Origin: Treponema sp. CETP13
GTDB lineage: Bacteria; Spirochaetota; Spirochaetia; Treponematales; Treponemataceae
Length of the DNA: 61,437 bases
Direction of reading: 5' to 3'
Assembly (NCBI GenBank): GCA_001885315.1
Contig: MLPZ01000006.1
Span: forward strand, 1-61,437
The translations under genes and the position numbers were made by a program. Positions 43,333 through 52,945 of this stretch are shown one piece after another. The first letter of the stretch is position 1. The number at the start of each line of letters is the position of its first letter. The notes beneath the pieces were generated by a model, which searched no databases, was not told the origin of the DNA, and was given only the letters and a program-made list of their open reading frames with translations.

Positions 43333-46300
43333 ATGAAACATATAATAAAAAAAATTGTAATATTTGTACTTACATTGTTTATTGTTAGTGCTGTTTTTGC
43401 ACAAAAGAATCGTGTCTATATTTCTCCAAATAATGATGGTGTTCAAGATGAGTTGATTATTCCGGTTACTATCTCTGATAAACGCTATGTAAAAGAATGG
43501 ACATTTATTATAGAAAATGAAAAAAAAGAAGTTGTTCGAACTATTGGAAATAAAGAGACACGTCCCGAAAAAATGACGTTTAAATATTTTTGGAAACAGC
43601 TTCTAACTCCAAAGACGGGAGTTGATGTACCTGAAAAGGTTATTTGGAATGGAATTTTAGATAGTGGAGAAACGGCTAGCGATGGCTTGTACTATTACTA
43701 TTTAACAGCTGAAGATGATAATAATAATGTAGGATCAACAGAACCTCTAGAAGTTTATGTCGATAATACAGAGCCGGAGATAAAACTTATTCAGCCAGAA
43801 GAATCTTCAAAAATATTTGGAGCTGGTAATAAACCTACTATAAAATTTAATCAAAGTGGTTCAGAAGAAGATTTATGGACTGCGACAATAAAAGATGTTT
43901 CTGGCAAAGCTGTAAAATCTTGGACCTGGTCAGATGGAACTCCCGAATCAATAGAATGGGATGGGAAAAATGATCTTGGTATTGCGGTGCCAGAGGGGGT
44001 CTATTCGTATTCGATTACTGCAACCGACAGAGCTGGAAATGTAAGTCCTCTTGCTGAAGTTGACAATATTATTTTTGATGCAATTCCTCGATCTGTTAAT
44101 TTATTAGTTGAAGGAAGCCCTTTCAGTCCTAAAACAGGAGAAGGACAACAGCTTATTTCAATTATTCCTAGTATGTCTTCTTCTTCCGGTCTTATTAAGT
44201 GGGAAATTTCTATACAAGATTTCAATAAAAAAACTGTCAAGACTTGGAAGGGAACAACTGAACCTCCTTCTACTATTGAATATGATGGTACAACTGATGA
44301 TTTAAATGTGTTAACTGATAATGATTATAAGATTGTTTTTGATACAACCTTTAACAATGGTCAATCAGCTTCTATTTCACGTAATATTACTGTAGATACA
44401 ACAAAACCTGAAGCTTCTGTTCGTACCGATATGAATATTTTTAGTCCTGATGGAGATGGAAATAAGGATTTTCTTACAATTTATCAGGAAGGTTCCAAAG
44501 AAAAAGCTTGGACAGGTACAATCAAAACTGAAGAGGGATTAATTGTAAAAACATTTACATTTGGTGAAATTCCGGATTCAGAAATTATTTGGGATGGTTC
44601 AACTGCTAATGGTGATATAGTTGATGGACATTATATATATGAACTTTCTGCTACAGATGCAGCTGGAAATCAAGGAATTGCCAAAACAAAGAGTTTTGAA
44701 TTGAATACAGGGACAACAGAAGTAATTCTTTCTGTAAGTCCAGACTCTTTTAGTCCAAATGCTGATGGTATAAAAGATGAATTAGTGTTTACACCAATTA
44801 TAAAGACTGATACCGGTATTTCAGAATATACTTTGTCAATTTTAGACAATACAGGAAAGGTTGTTCGAAAATTTACGGCAAAGCGAAGTTTACCAAAATC
44901 TATTGCATGGAACGGAATGGCTGATGATGGAACTAGATGTTCTGATGGTCAATACGTTGCAAACTTATATACATTGTCTAAGAATGGAAGCGAAGCAACC
45001 ATAAATACTAGAGCTTTTTATCTTGATTCTACGTATCCTGAGGTTAAAATCTCTACAGAGTATACAATTTTCTCACCGAATGCTGATACTAACAAAGATG
45101 ATTTGCCTATAGACATTTCTACAAGCAATGAAGATTTATGGATAGCCTCTATTACAAATTCTAAAAATGTAAGTGTACGTGATTATACTTGGACTGGTAC
45201 TGCGAAAAGTTTTAATTGGGATGGTACAGACGAAAATGGAAACATTGTTCCAGATGGTACATACTCATTTCAAATTAATGCTACAGATAAGGCTGGAAAT
45301 GCAGCAAGCGCAAAGCTAGATAAAATACAAATTGATAATCGTTCAGTAAAGGCATATTTGACTTCTAGTTTAGATGCATTTAGCCCTAATGGCGATGGAA
45401 ATAGTGATGTCCAAGAATTTAGTATTATGACTAGTGTGCCTGATGGTGTAGCTAATTGGTCATTTAACATTTTAGATAAAACCGGAATATCTGTTCGAAG
45501 TTGGGATCAGAGTGATAGTGAGAACGTTCCATCTTCGATTAAATGGGATGGTCTTAATGATGATGATAAAATTGTGGATGGCTCTTTCATTGGTAGTTTA
45601 GAAATAAATTATGTAAAGGGAGATGTTGTAAAAGCTGTTACTTCTTCATTTATTAGCTGGGTTACTCCACCTCAATTAACCGTTTATGCAAAACCTGAAT
45701 ATTTTAGTCCCGATAATGATGGTATAGATGATGAGATGTATTTAGCACTTTCTGGTTCTAGTGAAGTGCCATTTTCGTCATGGTCATTTGTAATTAGAGA
45801 TCCAAATAATAATAATGAGTTTTGGAGTACATCGGGAAAATCTACGATTACAACAAGAATGATTTGGGACGGGCGTGGTAATAATGGCGAATTAGTACAG
45901 TCGGCTATGAACTATCCATATGAATTTACAGTAACGGATACTTTAGGTATGACATCTGTCGTAGAAGGTGAAATAAAAGTTGATGTTTTAGTTATTCGTG
46001 TTGGAGATGTGCTTAAGATGCAAGTTCCTTCTATAATCTTCCGTGCAGACAATGCAGACTTCAAAAGTAAAAGTGAAGTTTCCAATGGACTTGATCAATC
46101 TGTAATAGATAATAACCAAAGAGTTCTAAAACGAATTGCAGAGATATTAAGTAAGTTTAAAGGATACGATGTAACCATCGAAGGCCATGCAAATAATATT
46201 TCTGGTACAGAAGCCGAGGAAACACAAGATTCTATACAATATGGTAAGGCTCTTGTTCCTCTCTCTGAAGCTAGAGCTGATTATGTTAAAAAGGTATTGG

Positions 46301-46428
46301 TAGAATATGGTATTAGTGAGTCGCGATTATCTACAAAAGGAATGGGTGGTAGAGTTCCAGTAGCAGCTCGTTCTGATAAAGATAACTGGTGGAAAAATCG
46401 CAGAGTTGAATTTATTCTTAACAAATAA
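43333..46428 (+). CDS. Large OmpA-domain protein with FlgD-like Ig repeats
   Basis: The 1031-residue product has a signal peptide (about residues 1-23). It has about seven Ig-like repeats, each marked by an Asp-rich motif such as FSPNGDGNSD, FSPDGDGNKD or FSPDNDGIDDE and ending in WDG ... DGxYxY and DxAGN. The C-terminal OmpA domain (ADNADFKSKSEV through NRRVEFILNK) has VTIEGHANN and LSEARADYVKKVL. The repeats resemble FlgD Ig-like domains and probably extend through the periplasm. The OmpA domain should bind peptidoglycan, although part of its signature is altered. Confidence 0.85.
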   Translation: MKHIIKKIVIFVLTLFIVSAVFAQKNRVYISPNNDGVQDELIIPVTISDKRYVKEWTFIIENEKKEVVRTIGNKETRPEKMTFKYFWKQLLTPKTGVDVPEKVIWNGILDSGETASDGLYYYYLTAEDDNNNVGSTEPLEVYVDNTEPEIKLIQPEESSKIFGAGNKPTIKFNQSGSEEDLWTATIKDVSGKAVKSWTWSDGTPESIEWDGKNDLGIAVPEGVYSYSITATDRAGNVSPLAEVDNIIFDAIPRSVNLLVEGSPFSPKTGEGQQLISIIPSMSSSSGLIKWEISIQDFNKKTVKTWKGTTEPPSTIEYDGTTDDLNVLTDNDYKIVFDTTFNNGQSASISRNITVDTTKPEASVRTDMNIFSPDGDGNKDFLTIYQEGSKEKAWTGTIKTEEGLIVKTFTFGEIPDSEIIWDGSTANGDIVDGHYIYELSATDAAGNQGIAKTKSFELNTGTTEVILSVSPDSFSPNADGIKDELVFTPIIKTDTGISEYTLSILDNTGKVVRKFTAKRSLPKSIAWNGMADDGTRCSDGQYVANLYTLSKNGSEATINTRAFYLDSTYPEVKISTEYTIFSPNADTNKDDLPIDISTSNEDLWIASITNSKNVSVRDYTWTGTAKSFNWDGTDENGNIVPDGTYSFQINATDKAGNAASAKLDKIQIDNRSVKAYLTSSLDAFSPNGDGNSDVQEFSIMTSVPDGVANWSFNILDKTGISVRSWDQSDSENVPSSIKWDGLNDDDKIVDGSFIGSLEINYVKGDVVKAVTSSFISWVTPPQLTVYAKPEYFSPDNDGIDDEMYLALSGSSEVPFSSWSFVIRDPNNNNEFWSTSGKSTITTRMIWDGRGNNGELVQSAMNYPYEFTVTDTLGMTSVVEGEIKVDVLVIRVGDVLKMQVPSIIFRADNADFKSKSEVSNGLDQSVIDNNQRVLKRIAEILSKFKGYDVTIEGHANNISGTEAEETQDSIQYGKALVPLSEARADYVKKVLVEYGISESRLSTKGMGGRVPVAARSDKDNWWKNRRVEFILNK

Positions 46429-46430
46429 AA

Positions 46431-47168
46431 TTAATTAACAGTTATAACACTGGCGGTTCTGCCGTCAGTGGTATAAGCTCTGTTAGGATTATTCTTATCT
46501 ATCATTGCTAATGAACCCGAATAGAAATTGTAGTACCAAGTACCAGCTGGTAATGGAATATCAAGTTCATATACGCCAGGGGCTACTTCATTCATCTGAT
46601 AAATCCATGAATCCCAATTTGTAAAAGATCCTCCTAGCCGTATTTTTTGTCCCGTAGTTCCTCTGTATACAAAATGAACTTTATCTGGTTTTGTTGTTTT
46701 TGTATAATTGTCGTCTTTATAAGGAATAGTTATTGTTGAAAGCTCAACTTGCATAACTGGATTAAAATATCTATTAGGATTGATGGGATCGATTGTCCAA
46801 AGCCCGTCTATAATTAAGCGATATGAGATTTTGTCGATATCAGGAGGTATCATAGCAATATAAAATAAGATTGAATTGTTAAATACTCCTTCATCATCGT
46901 GCAGTTCTGATCTATAAAAAGGATGTATTATAGTAAAATTTTCAAAATCAAAAGCAATTCCGGTAAACCGCGATTCTTTTGCTGCTGTAAATATAATGTA
47001 ATCATCTACAATACGAGGGCTACTAAGAGTTTTTATATCCGAAATATAATTATTAATAATTTCTTTTGGTGCATCAACTTGAAAATCAGAAGAATTTGCA
47101 GCTAAAGAATAAAAAGGAATTAATAAGAAACTAATAAACGTAAATAAATGTAATTTTTTCATAATCAT
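46431..47168 (-). CDS. Exported protein with CBM48/glycogen-binding-like domain
   Basis: The 245-residue product has a signal peptide (KKLHLFTFISFLLIPFYSLA). The C-terminal 85 residues form an E-set/CBM48-like module: VHFVYRGTTGQKIRLGGSFT, NWDSWIY, then PGVYELDIPLPAGTWYYNFY. Such modules bind glucans or act as structural domains. The middle part also has an Ig-like look (YRLIIDGLWTIDPINPN). No catalytic domain is present. MIMKK offers two possible start codons. It is convergent with the OmpA-domain gene, two bases away. Confidence 0.72.
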   Translation of the reverse strand: MIMKKLHLFTFISFLLIPFYSLAANSSDFQVDAPKEIINNYISDIKTLSSPRIVDDYIIFTAAKESRFTGIAFDFENFTIIHPFYRSELHDDEGVFNNSILFYIAMIPPDIDKISYRLIIDGLWTIDPINPNRYFNPVMQVELSTITIPYKDDNYTKTTKPDKVHFVYRGTTGQKIRLGGSFTNWDSWIYQMNEVAPGVYELDIPLPAGTWYYNFYSGSLAMIDKNNPNRAYTTDGRTASVITVN

Positions 47169-47317
47169 CTTTGTATTGTATCGGCATGAATAATAAAATA
47201 TTAAATAACTTTTGTGATATACTTATAAAAAGCAGAAAATGTAAAGACTACTTAAAAAACAACCGAAATTAAAACAGTGCTTGTAATAAACAAAGCTTGT
47301 GGAGTAAAATAATATAA

Positions 47318-50164
47318 ATGCCTGGCATAGAACAGCTAAAGAAATTTGATCAATTAATAACATCTCTTGGTGACGAGCCAAATCTTCGTAAAGAAAATGA
47401 TGAAATAGTGCCAAAGGTGGCTTTCCCCAAAAACATTCCTATAGACAATGATTCTTTAGATTTTGAATTTGGCCTGCCAGAAAAAGATTCTACACAAGTA
47501 AACGAAAAAAAAACTTCCGATTTAGATTCTCAAGATGGGATAAAAGATCTGGAAAGCGTTTCTCCAGAAGCTGACGATTTTCTTATACCTCCTCAAGAGA
47601 TAAACGCAGAAGGATTAGAAGATTTGCCTCCTGTCGCTGAGGAGGATACAAGTTATTCTGCAAATGATGGTAACAATTCAGATACCGATTTAAATAGTGA
47701 ATTAGATGAATTACTTTCAAGCGATGATGATCTGTCATTAACAGCAGAAGAGTCAAATCTAGCAAAAGATACTGCACCAGAGAAAAACGCTGATGAAGGT
47801 GAACTGAGCTTAAATTCAACGTTAAAGACATCTTTTAATGAAGGTGAAGCTCCTGATACAAAAAGTAATATTTCCTTAGATACATTGCCAGATATAAGCG
47901 ATGTTGCGATTGATACAGCAGAAAAAAATGAGAACTTGGATGTTCCCGTACCTCCGTTAAGTGGAGATTTTAATCTTTCCGATTTAGATTTTAAAGATGA
48001 ACCAGAAAAGTCAGAAGATACTGATTCTTTTAATGATGGATTTGAACCTTCTGAAGAAGATGATTTTATTATACCTGGATTTTCGGATGAGGAATTTGCT
48101 TCGTCTTCTCATAAAAGAAAAACAGTTGATAATAATGGGCAAGAACTTTTACCTAATACTATAACAGAAAATGAGTATAAACTTTTTAAGAAAAATTTAA
48201 ATAATTATCCTTTAAACTTACGGTTAGAAATAGAAAAACTCATTATTAGTGATGAGTTTAAAGATGAAATTATAATGGATGTCGTTGACAAGGTTATAAA
48301 AAAAGATACCGCACGTCACCTTGCCTCCTTTATGGAAAAAATACTTAATATTTCAATTCCAGTTCCCTTAAACTATGAGCATAGAACAGTAGAAGAATAT
48401 AATGAGTATAAAAAGTCATTAGAATATCAATTAAAGAATAGAATTATTCCAGGAGCTATTGCTGGTTTTGCGATTACCGGATTGTGTATTATTTTATTCT
48501 TACTAGGAAATAAATTTATATATAAACCAATTCGTTCAGAAGTCATTTATAATCAAGGGTATACGCTTATAGAAAATGCTGAATATGAACAATCAATACT
48601 TAAATTTAATGAGGCCGTTTCTATAAAACCAAAACGGAGATGGTTTTTTAAGTATGCACAAGCGTATTCTAATTCAAAACAGTATGTTCGTTCTGCAGAT
48701 ATATATGAAAGATTATTGCGACGCTTTAATTACAACAAAGAAGCAGGTCTTGAGTATGCTCGGATGGAATTAGATAAGCTTCAGAATTATGAAAAGGCTG
48801 ATTACATTGTACGTAATTATGTCCTCGATTATCATATAAATGATTCCGATGCACGCTTATTACTTGGTGATATAAATCTTGAATGGGGAGATTTTTCTGC
48901 TGATGCCACTGAAAAAAGTCAGCATTATGAAGAAGCCCGTTTGCAATATGCAAGCTTAATAGATGAGTATGGGCAAACTGATTTATATTTATCTCGAATG
49001 TTAAGATATTTTATTCGGACTGATAATTTACGAGAGGTTTTACCACTAAAAGATTTTTTTACAAAAAGAAAAAAAATCCCTCTTGAACCTAATGATATGG
49101 TAGATTTAGGAGGTTATCTTCTTTCTAAATTATTTGGATATCTTTCTCCGGCAGATGAATATTTGCGTGAGTATATTACAGGAATTCGTTCATTGTTGGA
49201 GTCTGCAATAAAAGCAGATCCTACAATACCAGAAGCTCATTATAATTTAGGAATCTATTTTGAACATGATTTTAAGATGGATTCTGCTCTTACTTCTTTT
49301 CAAAATGCATTAACAATGTTTGAGAAAAAAGAAAAACGAAGTTTTTCTCGTATTCTAAAGAACATTGATACCTATCGTCGGGTGGGAGAAATCTATACAA
49401 AAAAAGAAGAATATTTATCGGCAGAACAAATGTATGATAGTGGTATTTCTATGTATGAAAATGAACACACCGCAAACCAACTTGAACCAAATGAAGATAT
49501 TGGAAAGTTATATAGTGATTTAGCAGATATAGACTATTTTATATCAGGAAATTATTCGGTCGCATTAGCTAATTATAAAAATGCAATTACTAATTCATAT
49601 GATATTCCTTCAATTAGATACAAAATAGGATATATTCAATATTTAAATAAAAACTACAAAGAAGCATTAGGTTCTTTTATCAAAACCTCTGAAACAGAAC
49701 ATGATGATAGAAATTTACTAATGGCAATGGGAAATGTTCTTGCTCTTCGTGATGATGATTATGCTTCTAGTGGGTATTATGAACAATTAATTGAAATATT
49801 AGATAAAAAAATGGCTTTAGAAGAAGTTTTATTACCTCAAGTTAATAGTGATCAAGCTGAATTGGTTAGTGAATATATGAAAGCATCTAATAATTTGGCA
49901 GTAGTGCAAAGTAGACTTGCAGAACGAAATGGAGATAGTTCTTTACGTGCGAAAGCGATGATTCAGTTTTCTGAATCTGCTCGAGCTTGGGATGCCTTGA
50001 CTCGTAATCAGGAAACAATGATACGTTTGGATACAGGTAATTTGGCTATCCAAAATAGTAAATATATGAATATGACAAATAGTGAATATAAACCAGCAAT
50101 TTATACAGAAATACCTTTTGTTCTTGCAGACGAACCTGTATTAAAACAAAAAATGGTACAGTAG
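47318..50164 (+). CDS. TPR-repeat inner-membrane protein with acidic N-terminal region
   Basis: The 948-residue protein begins with about 270 residues of acidic, disordered-looking sequence (Asp/Glu/Ser rich). A conserved helical block follows, then one membrane segment (AIAGFAITGLCIILFLLGN, about residues 378-398). The C-terminal 540 residues are TPR-like helical repeats (AEYEQSILKFNEAVSIKPK, PEAHYNLGIYFEHDFKM, YSVALANYKNAIT). This suggests a scaffold with TPRs on one side of the membrane and an acidic tail on the other. Treponemes have similar TPR proteins. A polyprenol-kinase-like gene follows directly. Confidence 0.78.
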   Translation: MPGIEQLKKFDQLITSLGDEPNLRKENDEIVPKVAFPKNIPIDNDSLDFEFGLPEKDSTQVNEKKTSDLDSQDGIKDLESVSPEADDFLIPPQEINAEGLEDLPPVAEEDTSYSANDGNNSDTDLNSELDELLSSDDDLSLTAEESNLAKDTAPEKNADEGELSLNSTLKTSFNEGEAPDTKSNISLDTLPDISDVAIDTAEKNENLDVPVPPLSGDFNLSDLDFKDEPEKSEDTDSFNDGFEPSEEDDFIIPGFSDEEFASSSHKRKTVDNNGQELLPNTITENEYKLFKKNLNNYPLNLRLEIEKLIISDEFKDEIIMDVVDKVIKKDTARHLASFMEKILNISIPVPLNYEHRTVEEYNEYKKSLEYQLKNRIIPGAIAGFAITGLCIILFLLGNKFIYKPIRSEVIYNQGYTLIENAEYEQSILKFNEAVSIKPKRRWFFKYAQAYSNSKQYVRSADIYERLLRRFNYNKEAGLEYARMELDKLQNYEKADYIVRNYVLDYHINDSDARLLLGDINLEWGDFSADATEKSQHYEEARLQYASLIDEYGQTDLYLSRMLRYFIRTDNLREVLPLKDFFTKRKKIPLEPNDMVDLGGYLLSKLFGYLSPADEYLREYITGIRSLLESAIKADPTIPEAHYNLGIYFEHDFKMDSALTSFQNALTMFEKKEKRSFSRILKNIDTYRRVGEIYTKKEEYLSAEQMYDSGISMYENEHTANQLEPNEDIGKLYSDLADIDYFISGNYSVALANYKNAITNSYDIPSIRYKIGYIQYLNKNYKEALGSFIKTSETEHDDRNLLMAMGNVLALRDDDYASSGYYEQLIEILDKKMALEEVLLPQVNSDQAELVSEYMKASNNLAVVQSRLAERNGDSSLRAKAMIQFSESARAWDALTRNQETMIRLDTGNLAIQNSKYMNMTNSEYKPAIYTEIPFVLADEPVLKQKMVQ

Positions 50165-50758
50165 ATGCAAACACGAAAAGAAATTATACAAACAGAGTTA
50201 TTTAGAAAAAGTATTCATATTTGTACAGCATTTATTCCTATATTATTATCTTTGTATAGTAAAAGTCTTATTCTAGGTTTACTTTCATGTGCCCTTGTTG
50301 GATATATTGTTAGTGAGTCATTAAGGTATCATGGACATAAAATCCCATTAGTGTCTTGTATTACTGAACATGCAGCTAGAAACGGAAATGCCAAATACTT
50401 TGTTTTAGGACCGGTTACTCTTAGTGTGGGAGTTCTAATAACAGCTTTGTTTTTTGAACCTTTACCTGCTAAAATTGGTATTTGGGCTCTAGCGTTTGGA
50501 GATGGGTTTGCAAGTCTCATTGGCAAACTGATTGGGCATACTGAAATTCCACATACAAATGGTAAAACAGTAGCTGGAAGTTTAGCTTGTTTTTGTGCAA
50601 CTTTCATATCCTGTTTTGTAGCTTCACAAAGATTAGTTTTTTCTCTTACGATTGGTTTGTGTGGTGCAATAATAGAATTAATCCCTATGAGAGATTATGA
50701 TAATGTTGTGATTCCTATTATTATAGCTTTGATTGCTCAGATTTATTTCCACATGTAA
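50165..50758 (+). CDS. Diacylglycerol/polyprenol kinase-like (SEC59/CTP transferase) membrane protein
   Basis: The 197-residue multi-pass protein has the family motif FGDGFASLIGKLIG followed by HTNGKTVAGSLACF, as in dolichol kinase and phytol kinase (CTP-dependent). It may phosphorylate a lipid alcohol or diacylglycerol for envelope lipid recycling. The ATG directly follows the stop codon of the TPR gene, so they are co-translated. The 3' end overlaps the convergent gene by 16 bases. Confidence 0.8.
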   Translation: MQTRKEIIQTELFRKSIHICTAFIPILLSLYSKSLILGLLSCALVGYIVSESLRYHGHKIPLVSCITEHAARNGNAKYFVLGPVTLSVGVLITALFFEPLPAKIGIWALAFGDGFASLIGKLIGHTEIPHTNGKTVAGSLACFCATFISCFVASQRLVFSLTIGLCGAIIELIPMRDYDNVVIPIIIALIAQIYFHM

Positions 50759-51567
50759 TACGTATGTAGGTTTTTAATAAAATGAGCAGTAAAGATACTC
50801 ATTAATAAGGCACTTAAAAAACATAAGAAAAATGAACTTGTGTATAGTAATAAAGAATAACTAATTCCCATAATGAGAAAATCTATAGCAAGATAGAATA
50901 ATTCTTTTGAGTTTGTTTTTATTCCTGTTACTATATAGCTAATAGTACTTGTACAAATAAAGAAAATTCTAATCATTTGAATTATTATAGAAAATCCTGT
51001 TGTCACTCGAAGTGCTTGTGTTATTACGGTTGTATTTATTGGAACAAGTGTTGCAAAAAAAACAGATGCAATTAAAAAAAGCAAAATATTTCTACCGGAA
51101 TCCTGAACTTCAGAACTCATAGCACTAACCCCTATTCCTAATAAGCAGAAAATAGAAAGCATTTCTCCAAAAAAAGTTATTCGAGCACTGTATTCAATTA
51201 AAACGGAAAGCTCATTCCAAGAAACGAAAAGAGGAATAAGTATTCGTGAAGATTCCAAAAAACATCCAAGAAGAAAAACATTATAGTATAAGATTTCAGA
51301 AGAATGTGTTTTTTCAAAATTTGAAAGAATAAAAAGACCTGTAATAGGGGCGTAAATCATTAATAATAAAATAGAGAAAATTGCGGCTGTTGTATTTTGG
51401 GTAAATAAAAAATCTTTCCAATCTTGAAATTGAAATAGACTAAAACTTCTATAAGTAGAATCTTGTTGAAATGCATGAAATATTAGAAATAGAATAAAAA
51501 AAACAGACATAATTGCTGTAAAAAAAGTGAAAATTCTTGTTATTTTGTTTCTTGTTCGCAGAGTCAT
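50743..51567 (-). CDS. Multi-pass membrane protein of unknown function
   Basis: The 274-residue protein has about seven to eight hydrophobic segments separated by short loops, starting with ITRIFTFFTAIMSVFFILFL. Charged loops such as RTRNK at the N-terminus suggest a cytoplasmic start. I see no motif of a known transporter or sensor family. A layout like 7TM receptor domains (7TMR) is possible but not supported by a motif. It is convergent with the kinase-like gene and divergent from the DUF2259-like gene. Confidence 0.65.
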   Translation of the reverse strand: MTLRTRNKITRIFTFFTAIMSVFFILFLIFHAFQQDSTYRSFSLFQFQDWKDFLFTQNTTAAIFSILLLMIYAPITGLFILSNFEKTHSSEILYYNVFLLGCFLESSRILIPLFVSWNELSVLIEYSARITFFGEMLSIFCLLGIGVSAMSSEVQDSGRNILLFLIASVFFATLVPINTTVITQALRVTTGFSIIIQMIRIFFICTSTISYIVTGIKTNSKELFYLAIDFLIMGISYSLLLYTSSFFLCFLSALLMSIFTAHFIKNLHTYYMWK

Positions 51568-51675
51568 TATCTAAAGCATACTGATAAGAGAAATTTGTGT
51601 AAAGCCTTGTTCCATTAATTCCGATGTATATTATGAAGTGTTTAAATTTTTTATTAATAGGAAAAGGTGATATTT

Positions 51676-52380
51676 ATGTCAAAGCGATTTGCCTTAGTTT
51701 TTGGGATTCTATGTTTTTGTACGTTTTTATATGCAGGAGATGCTGCGGCTTTTGTTGATTTAGGATTTTCTTCTGATGGAGCTACCTATATGTTTGGTCA
51801 GTATGGAAGTACAGATACGCAATACCAAGCTTATGCTGATATTTATACTATAGATGTAAAATCAAACACATTTGTAAAAGATGGAGTTTTTAGCATAAAA
51901 CCGTCTGCAAAGACTATTGGGAAAAGTGGCATAAGTGTTTACAATACTCTATATAACAAAAATAAAGATTACATTTTGCAATATAAACCAGAACCAGTTA
52001 GTTTAGCCGATACTTTATATATACGATCAGATTCTAATGCCATAACAGATGAAATTATTTTTCAGGATTTTGAGCGCTCTAATGCAAGCAAACAAATTTA
52101 TTATCATATAAAACTTGTTCCGTGGTTTAGTGATAAAACAGAGACTTCTAAATCTTCATTTTTTATATCTATAGAAAAACAAGATGAAAATAAAAATCTA
52201 TTACAAAAAGATGTTGCTGGAACTCCAGATATAAAACGCACTGGTGTAATAAAATATGCAATAGAAAAAATCATGTGTGATAAAAGTAATAATAATTTGG
52301 TCTTTATAGTTGAAAAAACAATTAGGACCAAAGACGGTCTAAATATTCGTTATATGGCAGAAACTATTTCAATCAAATAA
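51676..52380 (+). CDS. Predicted secreted protein, DUF2259-like
   Basis: The roughly 234-residue product has a signal peptide (MSKRFALVFGILCFCTFLYA). The mature part begins FVDLGFSSDGATYMFGQYG with a following TDTQYQAYADIYTIDVK, which matches DUF2259, a family of predicted secreted proteins of unknown role common in treponemes. The ATG at 51676 follows AAAGGTGAT; the GTG at 51667 is in frame but lies on the ribosome binding site. The 3' end overlaps the convergent gene by 8 bases. Confidence 0.75.
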   Translation: MSKRFALVFGILCFCTFLYAGDAAAFVDLGFSSDGATYMFGQYGSTDTQYQAYADIYTIDVKSNTFVKDGVFSIKPSAKTIGKSGISVYNTLYNKNKDYILQYKPEPVSLADTLYIRSDSNAITDEIIFQDFERSNASKQIYYHIKLVPWFSDKTETSKSSFFISIEKQDENKNLLQKDVAGTPDIKRTGVIKYAIEKIMCDKSNNNLVFIVEKTIRTKDGLNIRYMAETISIK

Positions 52381-52816
52381 TTTTTCTAAAAAGCTGAAAG
52401 AGTATTTTTCCATTCTCTTTTAGCTTTCTCATATATACGCAATTATCTAGTCTTATCTCTTGCCACAAACTTTCCAAATGTAAAGCCTCTGCAGCTTCTG
52501 CAAATATTAGGTTTTGTTCTGATTCTTCTTTAGGTTGTAAACCTTGTACAAAAAGGTAAGCTCCTTTTGGTATTAAAAAGTCTGTAGGAGCCAATAATTT
52601 TGGCTTTCCTGTAGGAATACCAGTCCCTGTAAATGGTTTACAATTTGCCCATCCTTTAAACTCCTTACATACCAAATAGTTCTCTTTTTTGGGATCCATA
52701 TCTTTTGGTGAAACTGTATTCTTGTATATGGTTAAGGATTCATTTTTAAAGCACTTTTCATCTTTGCTAAACGTTAGGTCTTGGTATAATTCAACTTTTT
52801 TTGGTTTATAGTTCAT
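52373..52816 (-). CDS. Small soluble protein of unknown function
   Basis: The 147-residue protein has no signal peptide and contains KEFKGWANCKPFTGTGIPTG and KGAYLFVQGLQPKEESEQN. I recognise no domain. Placement between a convergent secreted-protein gene and a divergent secretion locus gives no clear hint. Coding is supported by the clean frame and tight packing with its neighbour. Confidence 0.65.
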   Translation of the reverse strand: MNYKPKKVELYQDLTFSKDEKCFKNESLTIYKNTVSPKDMDPKKENYLVCKEFKGWANCKPFTGTGIPTGKPKLLAPTDFLIPKGAYLFVQGLQPKEESEQNLIFAEAAEALHLESLWQEIRLDNCVYMRKLKENGKILFQLFRKII

Positions 52817-52945
52817 AAAAATACTTTATATAAAATATAAAAAAAATTCTACAATTAATATACGTAAAACTCTTAGTAAAAGAACTAATTAAAGTATAAA
52901 GCATTAAAATTCTTTTTTTTAATTTTTAAAAATTAGGAGGCATAT

